This document shows positions 10,237 through 22,008 of a stretch of 64,000 bases of DNA, piece after piece. A program made the position numbers and the translations under genes. The notes under the pieces were generated by a model. The model was not told the DNA's origin. It searched no databases and worked only from the letters and a program-made list of their open reading frames with translations. The DNA comes from Linanthus parryae. Lineage: Eukaryota > Streptophyta > Magnoliopsida > Ericales > Polemoniaceae. Location: contig JALGPY010000008.1 of NCBI GenBank assembly GCA_023055425.1, positions 19,875,359-19,939,358 of the forward strand, given 5' to 3'. Numbering within the stretch: position 1 is the first letter of the stretch; each line of letters starts with the position of its first letter.

Positions 10237-13200
10237 TATGCCTCTGGGAAATGAAAATCTGGTTTTGCCGACCAGCCTTATATCCGAGTGGATTGGATTT
10301 TGGTACGCTCCCAAATGTCCATCCCTACAACAAAAGTTTATTTCACAAAAAAGAAGACAGCAATTGGGTGTTCTAAGAGTGAGGTCATGAGATATGCCAT
10401 TGCGAAATTTCTTTAAGCCACTTACATAAAACATCCCTAATAATGAAAACTTAGCATAAAATCGCCCGGTTCAGCTTATTTAAGAGAAAATGTTTTAAGT
10501 TTAAGGGTAATAAACACTTCCACCCTGTACCGTGAGTGAGGGATACTTTCACCCCTCTTGTTTATAAAATGACAATGACACTCCGTCACGATCGATCTCA
10601 ATCTTTAGGACTCTCTTTGGCGGATGTTTTATGCTGTTTCACGCCCTCTCACCCTAAAGTTCTAGGTCTGTCCTACAATTTAAAGAATATGATCGTTCTA
10701 TAATATTTTATTCTTCTTATGATGACTATAATCAATCATAATTCTGAAAGGGCATAATTGTACTGAAAATCCAACGTCAAAACAAATGACGTCAACTAGA
10801 GGTTAAGTGTCCTAGCGTATAGGAGTATAGGACCATTAGGGGCCGAGCTACCGAAGAGCAAGTGGTGGCACTTGGCACTCGCCCTCCTAAATTTTAAAAA
10901 TTCACTTATATCCTTAATTTGAAATATATTTATAGAGGTCTTATTTTCCTAGTGGTGGCACGTTCCTATTATGATTTACATTGAATTTCTTCCATTTATT
11001 TCTCATTTCCTAGTGTCATTTCGTAAACAAAAGGAAGTCAAAATGACTGTTGGATTCAACCAATGCCTAAATATTAATATTCAACTGCGGTGTCATAAAG
11101 AAAGAGAAAAGAGTAAAGACACTGACATCAAATATCGCACTCATGACTCTGGGCATGATATCTGCCTCTGTATTAGTTTCATGACGTTTTGAGTCAGTCT
11201 GTATTTATCTGAGTTGGAATTGACTAAAAGTCAACTGTAGGGACTTTTTGCACTTGTACTAAACTTCAGGGGCTTTAGTGAAATTAAGTAAGAGTTGTGA
11301 ATCTCAACGTTGAGTCTATCTGGGAAGGATAGGAATTGATGTATCAAGGTACTGCCGTGATTGGAAACTATTTCTGAGCAATCTGAATTGATATTGTTGT
11401 TTGCCTAAATGTTATTACTCAACTCAAGTATATGAAATGGGTCTTCAGGATAACCTGACCCGAAGTCTGGGGGGTAGATACTCTACAGGTCCCCTCAACT
11501 TCACTATTGGGTTTTTTCTTGAGTAAATAACTCAGTGCATGTTTGAGTAACATAAATGTACTTAGCCTGTAGGCACTAGTACTACTCTCTACTGGTCTGA
11601 CGATCTAGTAGGGAGTGTCGACACTCAAGGTCTAGCTATCCTGGTTGATTATTGAATTGGTTCTTCTTCGTTAGATGTGAATATGATCTTCACAACCCTA
11701 CGGATAGTAGAATTCAGAAATTGATGTATAAGGCTGAATGAGAATGAACTCTCTAATATCTTAACTATTAGAGGATAACCCGTGCCCTCAGGGAACGTCC
11801 AAACTAATATCAAAGATATTCACAAAATTGCAATAATTTTCTTATTCTTATTTTTTTTAAAGTTAGGAAATTTGAATTAGAGTACATTATACTCAATTTT
11901 TCTCCATATTAGTTGGGGTCAAATAACTATCAAAGCTCTCACCTTTATCAACTAAGTGGTTCATTCAAAAAATAAGAATTTGAAATATTTTTTTTAGTAC
12001 TATTTAAAAGCATGCTCGACGCCAAAGGACAACAAAACTAACCCCAAAGAAAGTGGTAAAAATTGCAAGAGTTTTTGTAATATATTAGGAGCTTATATGG
12101 CGATTAATTTTTTCTTAGTAATATAACTATTATATTTTTTATGACAACATTACTATCCGGAAGTAGTTAATTAGTAGTGATTTAAGTAAGAGTAAGAAAA
12201 TGGTATCGCATCGACGAATAAAGCGGGGCCACGTTTATTGGTAGGGTCTTCTTCGGCCATTTATTTAGCAGGCTAGTTTGATTATGTGAGTACGCGTAAG
12301 TGGGTAGCGACACTGGGTGGACGGTCTATCCGCCGGTCCCGTGCCTAATTCCAAAACCTTTGTGGGAGTTTAAAATTCGTGTGAATTTAAGTTTTCCAAA
12401 AAGAAAAATGTGAAAACTCTCAAAAGTTGTGATTTCATTACTAACTTCCAACACGATTTTCCACTTTCAACACCTCCAATATTCCATTTGTGTTATTATA
12501 AAATTTCTCCACTTACCTTTCCAATAAATTAGAGGATGCGATTCAAGGTTTAAAGTCAACCGTTCAAATTTATAGAATAGATGTGAAAATGTTACTTGAC
12601 GCTATACTTGCACTTGAGCACGTGATACAAACTAGTTTTCAACTCGCTTGACACGAAAGCATGTGTATTTTAAAACTACCTTCTTACGATTTTCAATTCG
12701 ATCAAGTGTTTCAAACTCTGTTGAACTACTGAACCTTTTCAAACTCGGATGGTTTTCTTAAACTTATTAAGCATGATTTCTTAAATTTTATTTACTTGTT
12801 TACTCTTCATTTAACCTTTCACGGACCTTGTGTGACTGCGAAATTTAAAACCCACGCAGGTGAGCACACGAAATTGGGGAGTTTAGTCACACTGAAACAG
12901 TAAGTGCTTAATTTTCACTTTATTATTTCAAATTTTTTAATTGCAAGCTAGTTATTACTGATTCCGCTGTATTGTAAGTAATGATCCTGGGTTAACTTCT
13001 TGTTCGGGTATTTTATGCCCTAGCGTTTGACACTCCCTTGAGTCCGGTGATCTCTATAGTTCTTTTGGCTCAAAATTGAAGGGGGAGGGGGGAAGGGGTT
13101 GTAAGTGCCCTAACCATCAGAGAGGTGGAGCCACTCAAGGGCTAGGGGTGGCACTTGTCACTTGCTTTCCTGAAATTTAAATTTCACGATACCCCTAAGT

Positions 13201-13282
13201 TGAAATATTTTGGTAAAGGTATCATTTTTTTAACTCCACAATTCTCCCTTGATTCTAAATTCTCACACTGCCGTTTTTGTTA
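10237..13282. other. Repeat-derived intergenic DNA, no gene
   Basis: No coding gene was found. At 11440-11670 the words GTGTCGACACT and AAGGTCT recur near 35495-35515, suggesting remnants of one LTR-retrotransposon family. 12180-13080 shows nothing recognisable. The segment 10970-11125 is a diverged copy of 13283-13690 (listed separately). Confidence 0.35.
10970..11125. repeat. Dispersed repeat, copy 1 (without the MITE)
   Basis: TTTACATTGAATTTCTTCCA through ACCAATGCCTAAATATTAATATTCAAC and on to GAGAAAAG. It is about 85-90% similar by eye to 13283-13690, which differs mainly by a MITE insertion at 13327. Confidence 0.7.
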
Positions 13283-13690
13283 CAGTTTACATTGAATTTC
13301 TTCCATTTACTTCTCATTTCTTACTATCACTCCGTCCCACCTCTTTTGCACCATTTGGATTTTACCACTATTCACTGAGTCACTTTGACCCGATGATTTG
13401 GATAGCAAAATTTTGTAATTTTTAAATAATTTTTTCGAAGTGTTGTGGAGTAACTCTTATTCTACAAGGCCATAAATAATTGTCAAAGTTTTAAATCGTT
13501 TTGCGATCCAAATCACCGGGTCAAAGTGACCCACTTAGAGGTGAAAAAGTCAAATATTGCGTTAGAGGTGGGACGGAGTGGTATCATTTCTGACGTAGTA
13601 GGAAGTCAAAAAGTGACTTTTAAATTTAACCAATGCCTAAACATTAATATTCAACCGCAATGTTATAAAGATAGAGAAAAGAAAGTAGAC
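13283..13690. repeat. Dispersed repeat, copy 2 (interrupted by a MITE)
   Basis: The same sequence as 10970-11125, split at CTTACTA/TCATTTC by the MITE at 13327-13581. Copy 1 therefore represents the empty site. Confidence 0.7.
13327..13581. mobile_element. Stowaway-like MITE, TA-flanked
   Basis: 255 bp. The ends are TCACTCCGTCCCACCTC and GAGGTGGGACGGAGTGG, with TA on both sides. Comparison with the unoccupied repeat at 10970 confirms the insertion boundaries. Confidence 0.88.
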
Positions 13691-14284
13691 ATTGATTCCA
13701 GTGACAAATGGGTAAAAGACACCTTCACACCCTCTAGTTTCATTGAAGGGCACTTTTACCCCTTTTAGTTTGGAAAAGGACACTTGCACGTGTCAAACTT
13801 CAAACGTCGTATCTTGTAAGAAATTCAATTTACCATTGGATAATTCCAACAATTTTCATAACACGAGAGTAAATTCGTCCTAAAGTTATATTTACTGACA
13901 ATTTCAAATTCCAGACTAAGGATGTAACAATATGGAGTGTAATTTTTAAAGCTTGGCACGTTTAAGGGTTTAAAGTATCATTCAATGAAACTAGAGGGGT
14001 GAAAATGTCTTTTACATGTGACACACGGACCAAACTAGCACAACCAATAAATACTCCGAAAACATGCAATATTCGCCCATAAATGCAACGTGTTTTTTTC
14101 TTTTAGCTACGTGCCGAAGTGTGTTCATGCAATGCTGCCACGGCAATTTTGTGTGTTTGGCTACAAGTATAGTAACACCTAAAAGAACACCATTCCCTCT
14201 CTTAATCAAGTCACACAACTCTGTTTCTTCACCTTCTTCTCCATTTCTCTCCCCTCTCTCTCTATATATCCGTTGATCATAGCA
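13691..14284. other. Upstream region of SDR1
   Basis: The start (13700-14010) is low-copy-looking repeat sequence. From 14040 on it is presumed promoter and leader. CT-rich TCTCTCCCCTCTCTCTCTAT precedes the start codon. TATATAT at 14263-14269 is too close to the ATG to be trusted as the TATA box. Confidence 0.4.
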
Positions 14285-17200
14285 ATGGATCTAATACATA
14301 TGGTGTTGAACCTTGTGGCCCCTACCTTCACTTTCTTCTCCCTCTTGTTTCTCTTACCACCTTACCAGTTTTTCAAGCTCTTCCTCTCCTTCTTCCGCTC
14401 CGGCTTCAGCGAAGACGTCGCCGGCAAAGTCGTCCTCATCACCGGCGCTTCCTCCGGCATCGGCGAGGTAACAATTGGTTTTACATGAGTACTACTTTAA
14501 ATTATAGGAGATGAGTTAATAACTTAATACCCATAGCAAACGGTAAATGCTTCTGTGACTGTTAGTTCTTCTTAGAAAAATATCACGCAGTCATGATTTC
14601 CGCCGATTAGGGGCAAACATGTCAATAGAAGTAGTTTTTTTCTTTGACAATGTTACAGTTAGTATCATACATGTTGAATGAACATTAATTAACTTTTGGA
14701 AAAGAGTAAAGTCGTTATTATGTCCTTAAGCAATGCAAAAACTGTTATGATCTGAAACGAACTTAGAGAACGATAGAAAACGATGAACAAGAACACACAG
14801 ATATAACGTGGTTCACTAGCACGATGCTAGCTACCTCCACGATCCGAAAAACCATGTTTATTAGAGAGAAACACCACGAATACAACCACCCATTATAGGG
14901 TACGACCTATAGCCTTTATGTAAGCCTACTATACAGTTTGTGTCAAAAAAAATACCAAAACCGAGCTAAACGAACAAGGAAACAACTTGCTGGCCGTCTC
15001 CAGAATCTGTTCGTACGAACGATATGTTCGCACGAACAGTCTGCTACCCCCTTGCTTGTTCTCTTCGTCTTGCTCCTCCGTTTGGTCCCTTTCTTTTGCC
15101 TGCTTTGTCAAGTCTAAGTCCATTCAAGGCACTCTTCATTCCCAATTAATCTCCACCTTGCCTTGAATATTCTCATCTTTTTGCGCTTGAATTAGCCGGT
15201 TCTCTCAAATAATCCAAATATCACAAGTTGCTCAAACTTCGTCAAGTTCCTGCAACGTGTGCCCCCATCGATGCTCCAACCCCCATCAAGTTCCAGCAAT
15301 CGAACCCTATCGATGCTCCAACTATGGCTGAGTTCATGCAATCGAAACCCCTCTTTGTTGTTCCAAATCACACCGAGTTCCTACGACAAAATCGTTTGTT
15401 GTTCCGACTCCCACTGAGTCCCTACAACAAACCGCCGTTTCACGTGCCGTGTTACTCTTCAGAGACCACCATATTCTACCATCCGCCTAATCGTCAAGAG
15501 CACGAATTTCCCCCTTGCCTCCCAACGGGGCCTAGAGAACGAAGTCATCTATCGCGCCTGCATTCATATCTGCAAACGCCTTTGCCTTTGGACACTCCTT
15601 CTTCCAGTGACCATTCTCTTTACAAAATTCACATACATCGTTTGGTAACATAGAACCCTTGTTCTTCCTTTTACCATAGCCCCCATTGGACGCCATGAAT
15701 GCGCAGGAACCTGGAACGTCTGAAACCCCATATGCAGCCCTATGCTGCATTTCTTTAATGTGAAGACATGATCTTAGATCCTCCAACGCGAGAGTCTCTT
15801 TTCGAGAACAAGCAGACTGCACGAACCCTTCGTAAGACGGTGGTAGCGACATCAACATAATCAGTGCGACATCTTCACCACTTATCATTTCATTACTGTT
15901 TCGCAACTAAAGCAAAATAATATTTAAACGATCCAAGTCATCTCTTAGTCAGTACCTTCCACAATGCGTAGATCAAAGAAAGATTTTCTGTTTCAACTTC
16001 AACTTGTTGGTGAGCGACTTCTTCTTGTAGAGGCTCTCCAACTTACTCCATAGTTTTTCAGCCGTCTCTTGATCTGCAACCTCCGTGATCACGTCGTCCG
16101 CCAAATACAACATGATCGTTGTGTGCGCTCTTTCCTCAATCGTCTTGAACTCCTTGGTGGTTGTAGATGCCCACTCTTTATCTTCCGCCAATGGCAACCA
16201 CATGTCTTGCTGATTCAACAAAGCACGTACCATGATCTGACATAAGCTGAAGCTGTTTCTTCCCGTAAACTTGTGCATCTTGTTCATCCCCTAGTCATCT
16301 TCTCTGCAGCTCCTAGTCCAGATCTGTAACTCCTGAACGCGTGCTCAACCTTGATCGCGCGACCCTAGCTTCGAGTTTCACGGAATTGTTAAATCGACGT
16401 CCTTAGCTCACCTTGATCTTGGAACCTATGCTCTGATACCAGTTTGTTATGCTCTGGAACGAACTTAGAGAACGATGAAAACGATGAACAAGAACACACT
16501 AATATAACGTGGTTCACTAGCATGATGCTAGTTACCTCCACGAATTGAAAACCCCGGTTTACAACCACACAATTGTAGAGTAGAACCTATAGCCTTTTAT
16601 CTAGGCCTACTATACAGCTTGTGCTTAAAAAAATACCAAAACTGGGCTAAACGAACAAGGAAACAATTTCTGGCCGCCTCCAGAATCTGTTCTTACGAAC
16701 ACATCTTGTGTTCGCACGAACAGTCTGCTACCCCCTGCTTGTTTTCTTCATCTTGCTCATCCGTTTGGTCCGTTTCTTTGCCCCGCTTCGTCACCAATTC
16801 CTCCGAAGTCTAAGTCCATTCAAGACGCTCTTGATTCCCAACAAGAAACTAACAATTTACAACCATGTCGTAAGAACAATATTAATTCTTATAATATTTG
16901 TTTTGGATAGTGAACATTACTAAAATCTGCAGTGGAAGAATGTTCAATTCTAAAAATATAAAAGAATGTTTTTTGAGGAAAAAGAAATATAAAAGACTCA
17001 TGTTGAAGTTATCTAATTTTGAGGGATCAAAGTATAGTGTCAGGAAAGTTTTGACTTGTATCAAATTTGATAAGTATTTGGTCCAAGGATGAAGTCAACG
17101 GCAGTGGGTTGTTGAGGGCTTGATTCTACCGCCACACCCACTAACCTATGGCTATAAATAAAGGCAAAGCTTATTTGGCACAATATGCACACACTAAGGT

Positions 17201-20200
17201 TAGCTTGAGAGATTTATTAGAGTGTGTGTTGGGTGTGTGTGTGTCGGGTGGCCGTCATGGCCGTTGTGGCAACAACGTGCATTGTAGTCAGGTTCTCTTC
17301 ACAATAAAAGAACCTGGTTCTGGCCGTGGAGGTAGCCAGCGGCTTCGTTGCGAATTCGTTAGTAAACCACGTTAAATATCTTTCCCGTTCTTGTTTGCTT
17401 CATTGTTCTTGCTCGAATACTCCTCAGGTTATAACATATACCACTCCGTCTCTACTCTTTCTACCCATTGCGGTTGGGCGTGGGTATTAAGAGTAGAGCC
17501 GGAAAGTCCAAATTGCCCCTTCTAAAAAAAGAAAACTACTGATAAACCACATATCACATCAACATTTTAATGACTGGTTGATGTGATTAAAAAGGTTCAT
17601 GGGGTAAAAGTCTCCCCCCATATTTTTTACAGACCCTACTAAACAAGCACTAAATTTAAGTTTGTGGAGCCAATCTGGCACAGCTCCACAAATAGCCTAT
17701 GAATACATCACATTACACACATAAATCACCAACCCATTACAGTTCTTCATGAAGAACACTAAGTAAACCCATAAATTCAGAGAATAAGAGGAAGAAGATG
17801 GCGGAAACAGAGGCTACATCATTGAGTAGTTGATACTTAAGCATCATAATCACAATCACAAATCCCACTAACATAAACAGATCCCAATCAAGGAATAAAC
17901 ATGCTCCATGTTTATGCTTATGCTCACATATTAATGGTCACAAACCCCACTAAGAAAGATTGTAACATGTATCACATATCACGGTTCAAAACATGAAACA
18001 CATATCACAACATGAATCAGTTATCACAACATGAATCACATATCACAACATGAATCACAGGTTAGGTTTGGAACCCTAACTCAGAATCACAGATCACGAC
18101 TTGAATCACAGAACAGAATTAACGAGCGATAAAGATTTGAACCTCCCTTCTGGATTCAGCAGCAACCATGCAGGATAGTAGATTCCTAGAAAGTAATTCA
18201 CAGTCGCCTTGATTAGATCGTGTTCCAGATGCCTATATATTGGAGGTACAGATTCATCGAACTCCTCATTGGGAGGTTGTGTCTTGTCGGAGCTCATCGG
18301 GATGTTCTGCCTCGTCGGAGTCATCGCCGCCGGGAATTAGAAGGGACTCCGGTTCATATTCACCGTCATCCTCTTCGAAATCTGGAACCCATTCACCAAT
18401 TGAATCGAATTAATCTATAGCAAGTTAGGTTCGAAACCCTAACCCATAAGTGCACAAGGGTTTCGTTTGATTTGGGTAAAATCAACCGAACAAGAACACA
18501 GAGATCATAGATCCGTGGTTGATTTAGTGTTTAGAGAAGAAATGAACCACCGTCGAACATGATTTTCACGGCGACGGAGAGATTTGGGGAAACCATCATA
18601 GAGGGAGAGAGACAGAGGTAGAGAGAGATAAGAGAAATGAACGGGTCTCACCGTTTGGGGGTGATTAGTGAGTTAGGGTTTTTGGTAGTCAAATAGTTAG
18701 GTTACATTAGTGGGTTGGGTTAATTAGTTTAATTGGCCCGTTAAACTGGCCCAAGAGTTTAACGAAATGGGTAAAAATTTAATTTGGCCCAACTTTTGTG
18801 AGGGTATTATGGTCATTTGGCGTTGTTTAAGGTTACCAAAAATAAAAATGAGTAGAAAGAGTGGGGATGAACAAATATAAAAATGGGTAGAAAGAGTAGA
18901 GACGGAGTGGTAGTATTTATGTAAAAACATTTGAATACAATTATATGGGTGTACTATTGAAAATATGAAATTTGGAAGCCATGGCTTCCCTCCGTCCGCT
19001 GTTGATATGACAGTTAGTTTTGTCATGTACATAGAACATCTTTTACCAAATCCTCATCTAGTGCGCAACTGGTTTGCTACGTTTGTTTGTTTATTTGTTT
19101 CTTTAGACAAATTATTGACTATACTTGTTAATTACGTAAAATGTATACCATGTATATTTTACGAAGGAGAAGGGTTGAACCCGTGATTTCATGAACCACC
19201 TCGAAATGCCGTTACTACTCAGCAAAGGTTTAGGTTAAAGATTGTGTTTGTCATGACACCGTGACTTTGCGATACGTGAGCTTCAGCAATGCATTCCGGG
19301 CTTTTAACATTTGAAAAATGTCCACTGTACTTGCACAACTATACTAAACAATCATACATTAATTAGTTGATGTATACCCTCAGTATACCGAAACTAACAT
19401 GTTGCATCCCTTTTTTAGAATAGGACATATAAATTATACACATTGTAACTGGTAAAAGAATTTGACATTTAAGTCCATTTGTTTGAGGTAGGACGGTCTA
19501 TTCGATAAAAATTAGAACACCACTGTTATGATCTGGAACGAGCAAGAGAACGATGAAAAATATAATGTGGTTCACTAGCGATGAACTACCTCCACGGCCC
19601 CGAAACTCCAATTTTATTAGAGAAACGAGTACGATACAACCCACAACGTTTAGACACAACCTAGGTCCCTTCTATACACATATAAGACCGACTAAATGCC
19701 TAAGACATCATAAAACGACCCTAGAACGGATAAGAAAACAACCCCAAAACTGCCAGCCCCGACGCATGACATGTAACTACGAGCCTACTAAAAGACCTTT
19801 CTACCTTCAGAGTTTATCAGCATTACAAACTAGTGATAATTGGTTCTTACAAACTCGTACTTTAACATCCCCCTCAAGCTTGCACACATGACAAAATGTG
19901 GAAAGCAACATGATTTTATCGTAGGAGCACGAATCTAGCAACTGCAAGAGGCTTAGTGAAGAAATCAGTGAATTGGTACTCAGTGGGAATATAATGCACA
20001 CCCACCTCTTGCAAGATCCCAGCTTCCATAGGTAGGATTTTACATACTTCTACTAACAAGATCCCAGCTTCAATACGTGTGGGGCTTCTTATATAGGGAT
20101 TCATATGTGTGGAGCTACTTACATGGGGATTCATAACTAGTTAGCGACCATTAAATTCGGAGACGACGTGTGGCATTTCTAGCTATTACTATTTCATTCC

Positions 20201-22008
20201 TATGATTACCTGGGTTCAATGCCAATTTACTTTTACCTATGAATGAAAATCTTATATGCTCTAATGTTCATGAAACAATTGCACCCTCATGTCTCCTTAC
20301 GTTATATTAGTATCTTGCTTACGAGTACGCTCGAAGAGGAGCCTGTTTGGCGCTCTGTGCGAGGAGGACAAACCGTCTGCGCGAAGTGGCAGAAGTGGCT
20401 CGCGAGTTGGGTTCTCCCGACGTTATCACCGTCCACACAGATGTCTCCAAGGTTGACGATTGTAGACGATTCGTTGAATCTGCCGTCGATCACTTTGGAC
20501 GATGTAAATCTCCATCTCTCCTTGCCCTCCTGCATTTTTACTGAATATAGCTAGGTAAATGTTGAATGTTTGGACTTGCGTTACAGTGGATCATCTGGTG
20601 AACAATGCTGGTCTTATACATGCTACTATGCTTGAGGACGTGGACGATATAACCAATCTCAGACCTGTCATGGTAAAATCTTCTACTCGTCTTGCCTCGC
20701 CTTTTTCCTTATATTTATTTCAGAACTTTGGACACCCCGAAGCAGTATATGTTCGCTGACAATGTGGTACATGTACTATGAGAATTGTCAGATAATTCCT
20801 ATGCCACATTGCGCCCCAAAAAGCAGTATGGTGCACGATGTAAGTAAAATACAAAATATTTGTGCGCGGTGTTAGTGAAATTAATACTGCACAAGAGATA
20901 CTACTTTCTCATAGTGGATATACCGCACTGTCAACGAACATATATTGCTTGGAGGTCATATGTCAAAATTCTTTATTTCATAACCGGATGTAGCTTGTTG
21001 GGGTAAATGTTTTGTTTTCTTTAATGATTTTGTTCCGCAGGATGTGAATTTTTGGGGAATGGCTTATACCACCCGATTCGCTGCACCACATCTTGCCAAC
21101 ACCGGGGGCAGAGTCGTCTTTCTCTCATCGTCCAGCTCTTGGGTACAACCGCCAAGACTGAGCATCTATAATGTAAGTTGCAAATTAGATAAAGTATCGC
21201 CTCCTTAATTTTCTGGTGTGTACCTCTCTCAGCTAAATAGTCTGTTAATTTAGGCGAGCAAAGCAGCAGTGGTGGCGTTGGCGGACACACTAAGGATTGA
21301 GTTTGGTTCCCGCATCCACGTCACGGTTGTGACTCCGGGTTTCATAGAGTCCGAAATGACACAAGGGAAGATTCTCAGTCAGGACGGGAGCGTAAAAGTC
21401 GATCAAGAAATGAGAGACGTAAGCATTTCCTTACATATATGATAGGAATTTTGACATATAACCCCATGCAGGATATGTTCAATGACGATGCGAAACATGC
21501 ACTAAGAGAACTGACCGATAACCCCATTCATATACCAATAGAATGATAATGATTGTATGCTTTTTGGGGGTACGATGTCAGTAAATATCTTCTGAGTGCA
21601 TGTACCACACTATCAACGAACGTCTACTGCATGGGGGCTATATGTCAGAACGTTCTATATGATACATCTCCCCTCAGTTTTAAACAATGAGATTGAAGTT
21701 ACCATTTGCTGTTCTAGGTTCAAATAGGTCTGTTTCCGGTCGTAAGTGTCGGGGCGGGTGCGCAAGCGATTGTGGACGGCGTCTGTCGCGGGGAGAGGTA
21801 CGTGACGGTACCGGCGTGGTTCAACGTTACCTACTATTGGAAGCTTTTCTTCCCTGAGGTGCTGGAGTGGCTGTCAAGAATGGTGTACATGAGTGGTGCA
21901 GGAGGTTCAGCTATAGCAGCCCCAAGCAAGAAGATTTTGGACTTCTTTGGTGCCCAGAAACTACTCTACCCAGAGAGCCTCTTGTCACCTCAAGTTAAAA
22001 CAGAGTAG
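14285..22008 (+). CDS. SDR1: 11-beta-hydroxysteroid dehydrogenase-like (steroleosin-type) short-chain dehydrogenase, 6 exons
   Basis: Exons 14285-14467, 20311-20503, 20587-20672, 21041-21172, 21254-21418 and 21718-22008 join in phase to 1050 nt (349 aa). The start is the ATG aligned with SDR2; an in-frame ATG four codons upstream (14273) is possible. The N-terminus ([20 protein letters not shown]) is a hydrophobic, proline-interrupted anchor as in steroleosins, which sit on ER and oil bodies. Classical SDR motifs follow: TGASSGIG at residues 53-60 (NAD(P) binding), NNAG at 131-134, Ser near 184, and YNASK at 197-201 with catalytic Tyr197/Lys201. Related plant enzymes reduce or oxidise sterol and brassinosteroid-like substrates; the substrate here is unknown. 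No lesion is seen. Intron 1 is 5.8 kb, swollen by three transposon insertions. Confidence 0.92.
14743..15148 (-). repeat. 3' LTR of the gag-only Copia element
   Basis: On the + strand it runs from TGTTATGATCTGAAACG to CATTCCCAATTA. The terminal TGTTGGG expected on the element strand is mutated to TAATTGGG. It is about 85-90% similar to the other LTR by eye. Confidence 0.85.
15149..15170 (-). other. Polypurine tract next to the 3' LTR
   Basis: The minus strand reads CAAGGCAAGGTGGAGAT directly before the LTR. AAGGTGGAG-type tracts are typical of plant Copia elements and prime plus-strand synthesis. Confidence 0.65.
15532..16287 (-). pseudogene. Copia gag (UBN2-type) with CCHC zinc knuckle, disrupted
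   Basis: Two open segments on the minus strand make one gag. 16287-15973 (MNKMHKFTGRNSF...) is the N-terminal gag region, with DMWLPLAEDKEW and KLWSKLESLYKKKSLTNKLKL. 15906-15532 continues with LMSLPPSYEGFV and a zinc knuckle CEFCKENGHWKKEC (C-X2-C-X4-H-X4-C). They are separated by a frameshift/stop zone at about 15907-15972, so no full protein can be made. Gag normally packages the element RNA. The downstream internal 380 bp encodes nothing recognisable. Confidence 0.85.
16430..16441 (-). other. Primer binding site (initiator Met tRNA)
   Basis: The minus strand reads TGGTATCAGAGC, complementary to the 3' end of plant initiator Met-tRNA. It lies three bases inside the 5' LTR and fixes the orientation of the element. 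Confidence 0.92.
16445..16843 (-). repeat. 5' LTR of the gag-only Copia element
   Basis: On the element strand it begins TGTTGGGAATCAAGAGCG and ends CAGAGCATAACA, the canonical TG...CA ends. Confidence 0.88.
17441..18910. mobile_element. 1.47 kb TA-flanked TIR element in SDR1 intron 1
   Basis: The first 29 bases (CCACTCCGTCTCTACTCTTT...) are perfectly inverted at the end, and both ends are flanked by TA. The termini match the short Stowaway-like MITEs here (CCACTCCGT), yet the interior is 1.4 kb. It includes a tract with CATATCACAACATGAATCA repeats (17960-18060) and a minus-strand open frame (18324-18106; MTPTRQNIPMSSDKTQPPNE...) of unknown origin. No Tc1/mariner transposase is recognisable. 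The perfect TIRs suggest recent movement. It may carry captured host DNA. Confidence 0.82.
18911..19523. other. Intron 1 sequence of SDR1 between elements
   Basis: Nothing recognisable; AT-rich intronic DNA. Confidence 0.4.
19524..20140 (-). mobile_element. Copia 3' end: RNase H tail, polypurine tract and LTR
   Basis: On the minus strand, codons near 20000-19930 give HYIPTEYQFTDFFTKPLA, the hallmark C-terminus of Copia RNase H. It is followed by the polypurine tract TTGAGGGGGA (about 19877-19868) and an LTR at 19867-19524 (TGTTAAAGTACG...CATAACA on that strand). The LTR is related to those at 14743/16445 (GTGGTTCACTAGC, TACCTCCACG). The 5' part of the element is missing. Confidence 0.75.
20737..20965. 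mobile_element. Foldback MITE in SDR1 intron 3
   Basis: GAAGCAGTATATGTTCGCTG at the left pairs with GAACATATATTGCTT at the right; an inner GTACTATGAGAA / TTCTCATAGTGG pair also folds. It is related to the hairpin in intron 5. Confidence 0.7.
21450..21652. mobile_element. Foldback MITE in SDR1 intron 5
   Basis: ACATATAACCCCATGCAGGA pairs with TGCATGGGGGCTATATGT. The interior words (ACACTATCAACGAACGT) match the intron 3 hairpin, so two members of one family lie within 700 bp of each other. Confidence 0.7.

Larger units (their letters stand above)
14743..16843 (-). mobile_element. Gag-only Copia-type LTR element (TR-GAG-like) in SDR1 intron 1
   Basis: Two direct repeats (14743-15148 and 16445-16843) bracket a 1.3 kb interior. 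On the minus strand the order is LTR, primer binding site, gag, polypurine tract, LTR. There is no protease, integrase or reverse transcriptase, and no room for them. This matches the non-autonomous TR-GAG class, which depends on a partner element's pol. The 5-bp flanks (AAAAC and AGAAA) are not an exact duplication. LTR divergence and the interrupted gag suggest an old copy. It lies antisense within the intron, so it should not impose its own sense signals on SDR1. Confidence 0.85.

Noticed and set aside
14263..14269. TATATAT as the SDR1 TATA box
   Set aside because: It is only 16 bp upstream of the start codon, leaving no room for a normal leader.
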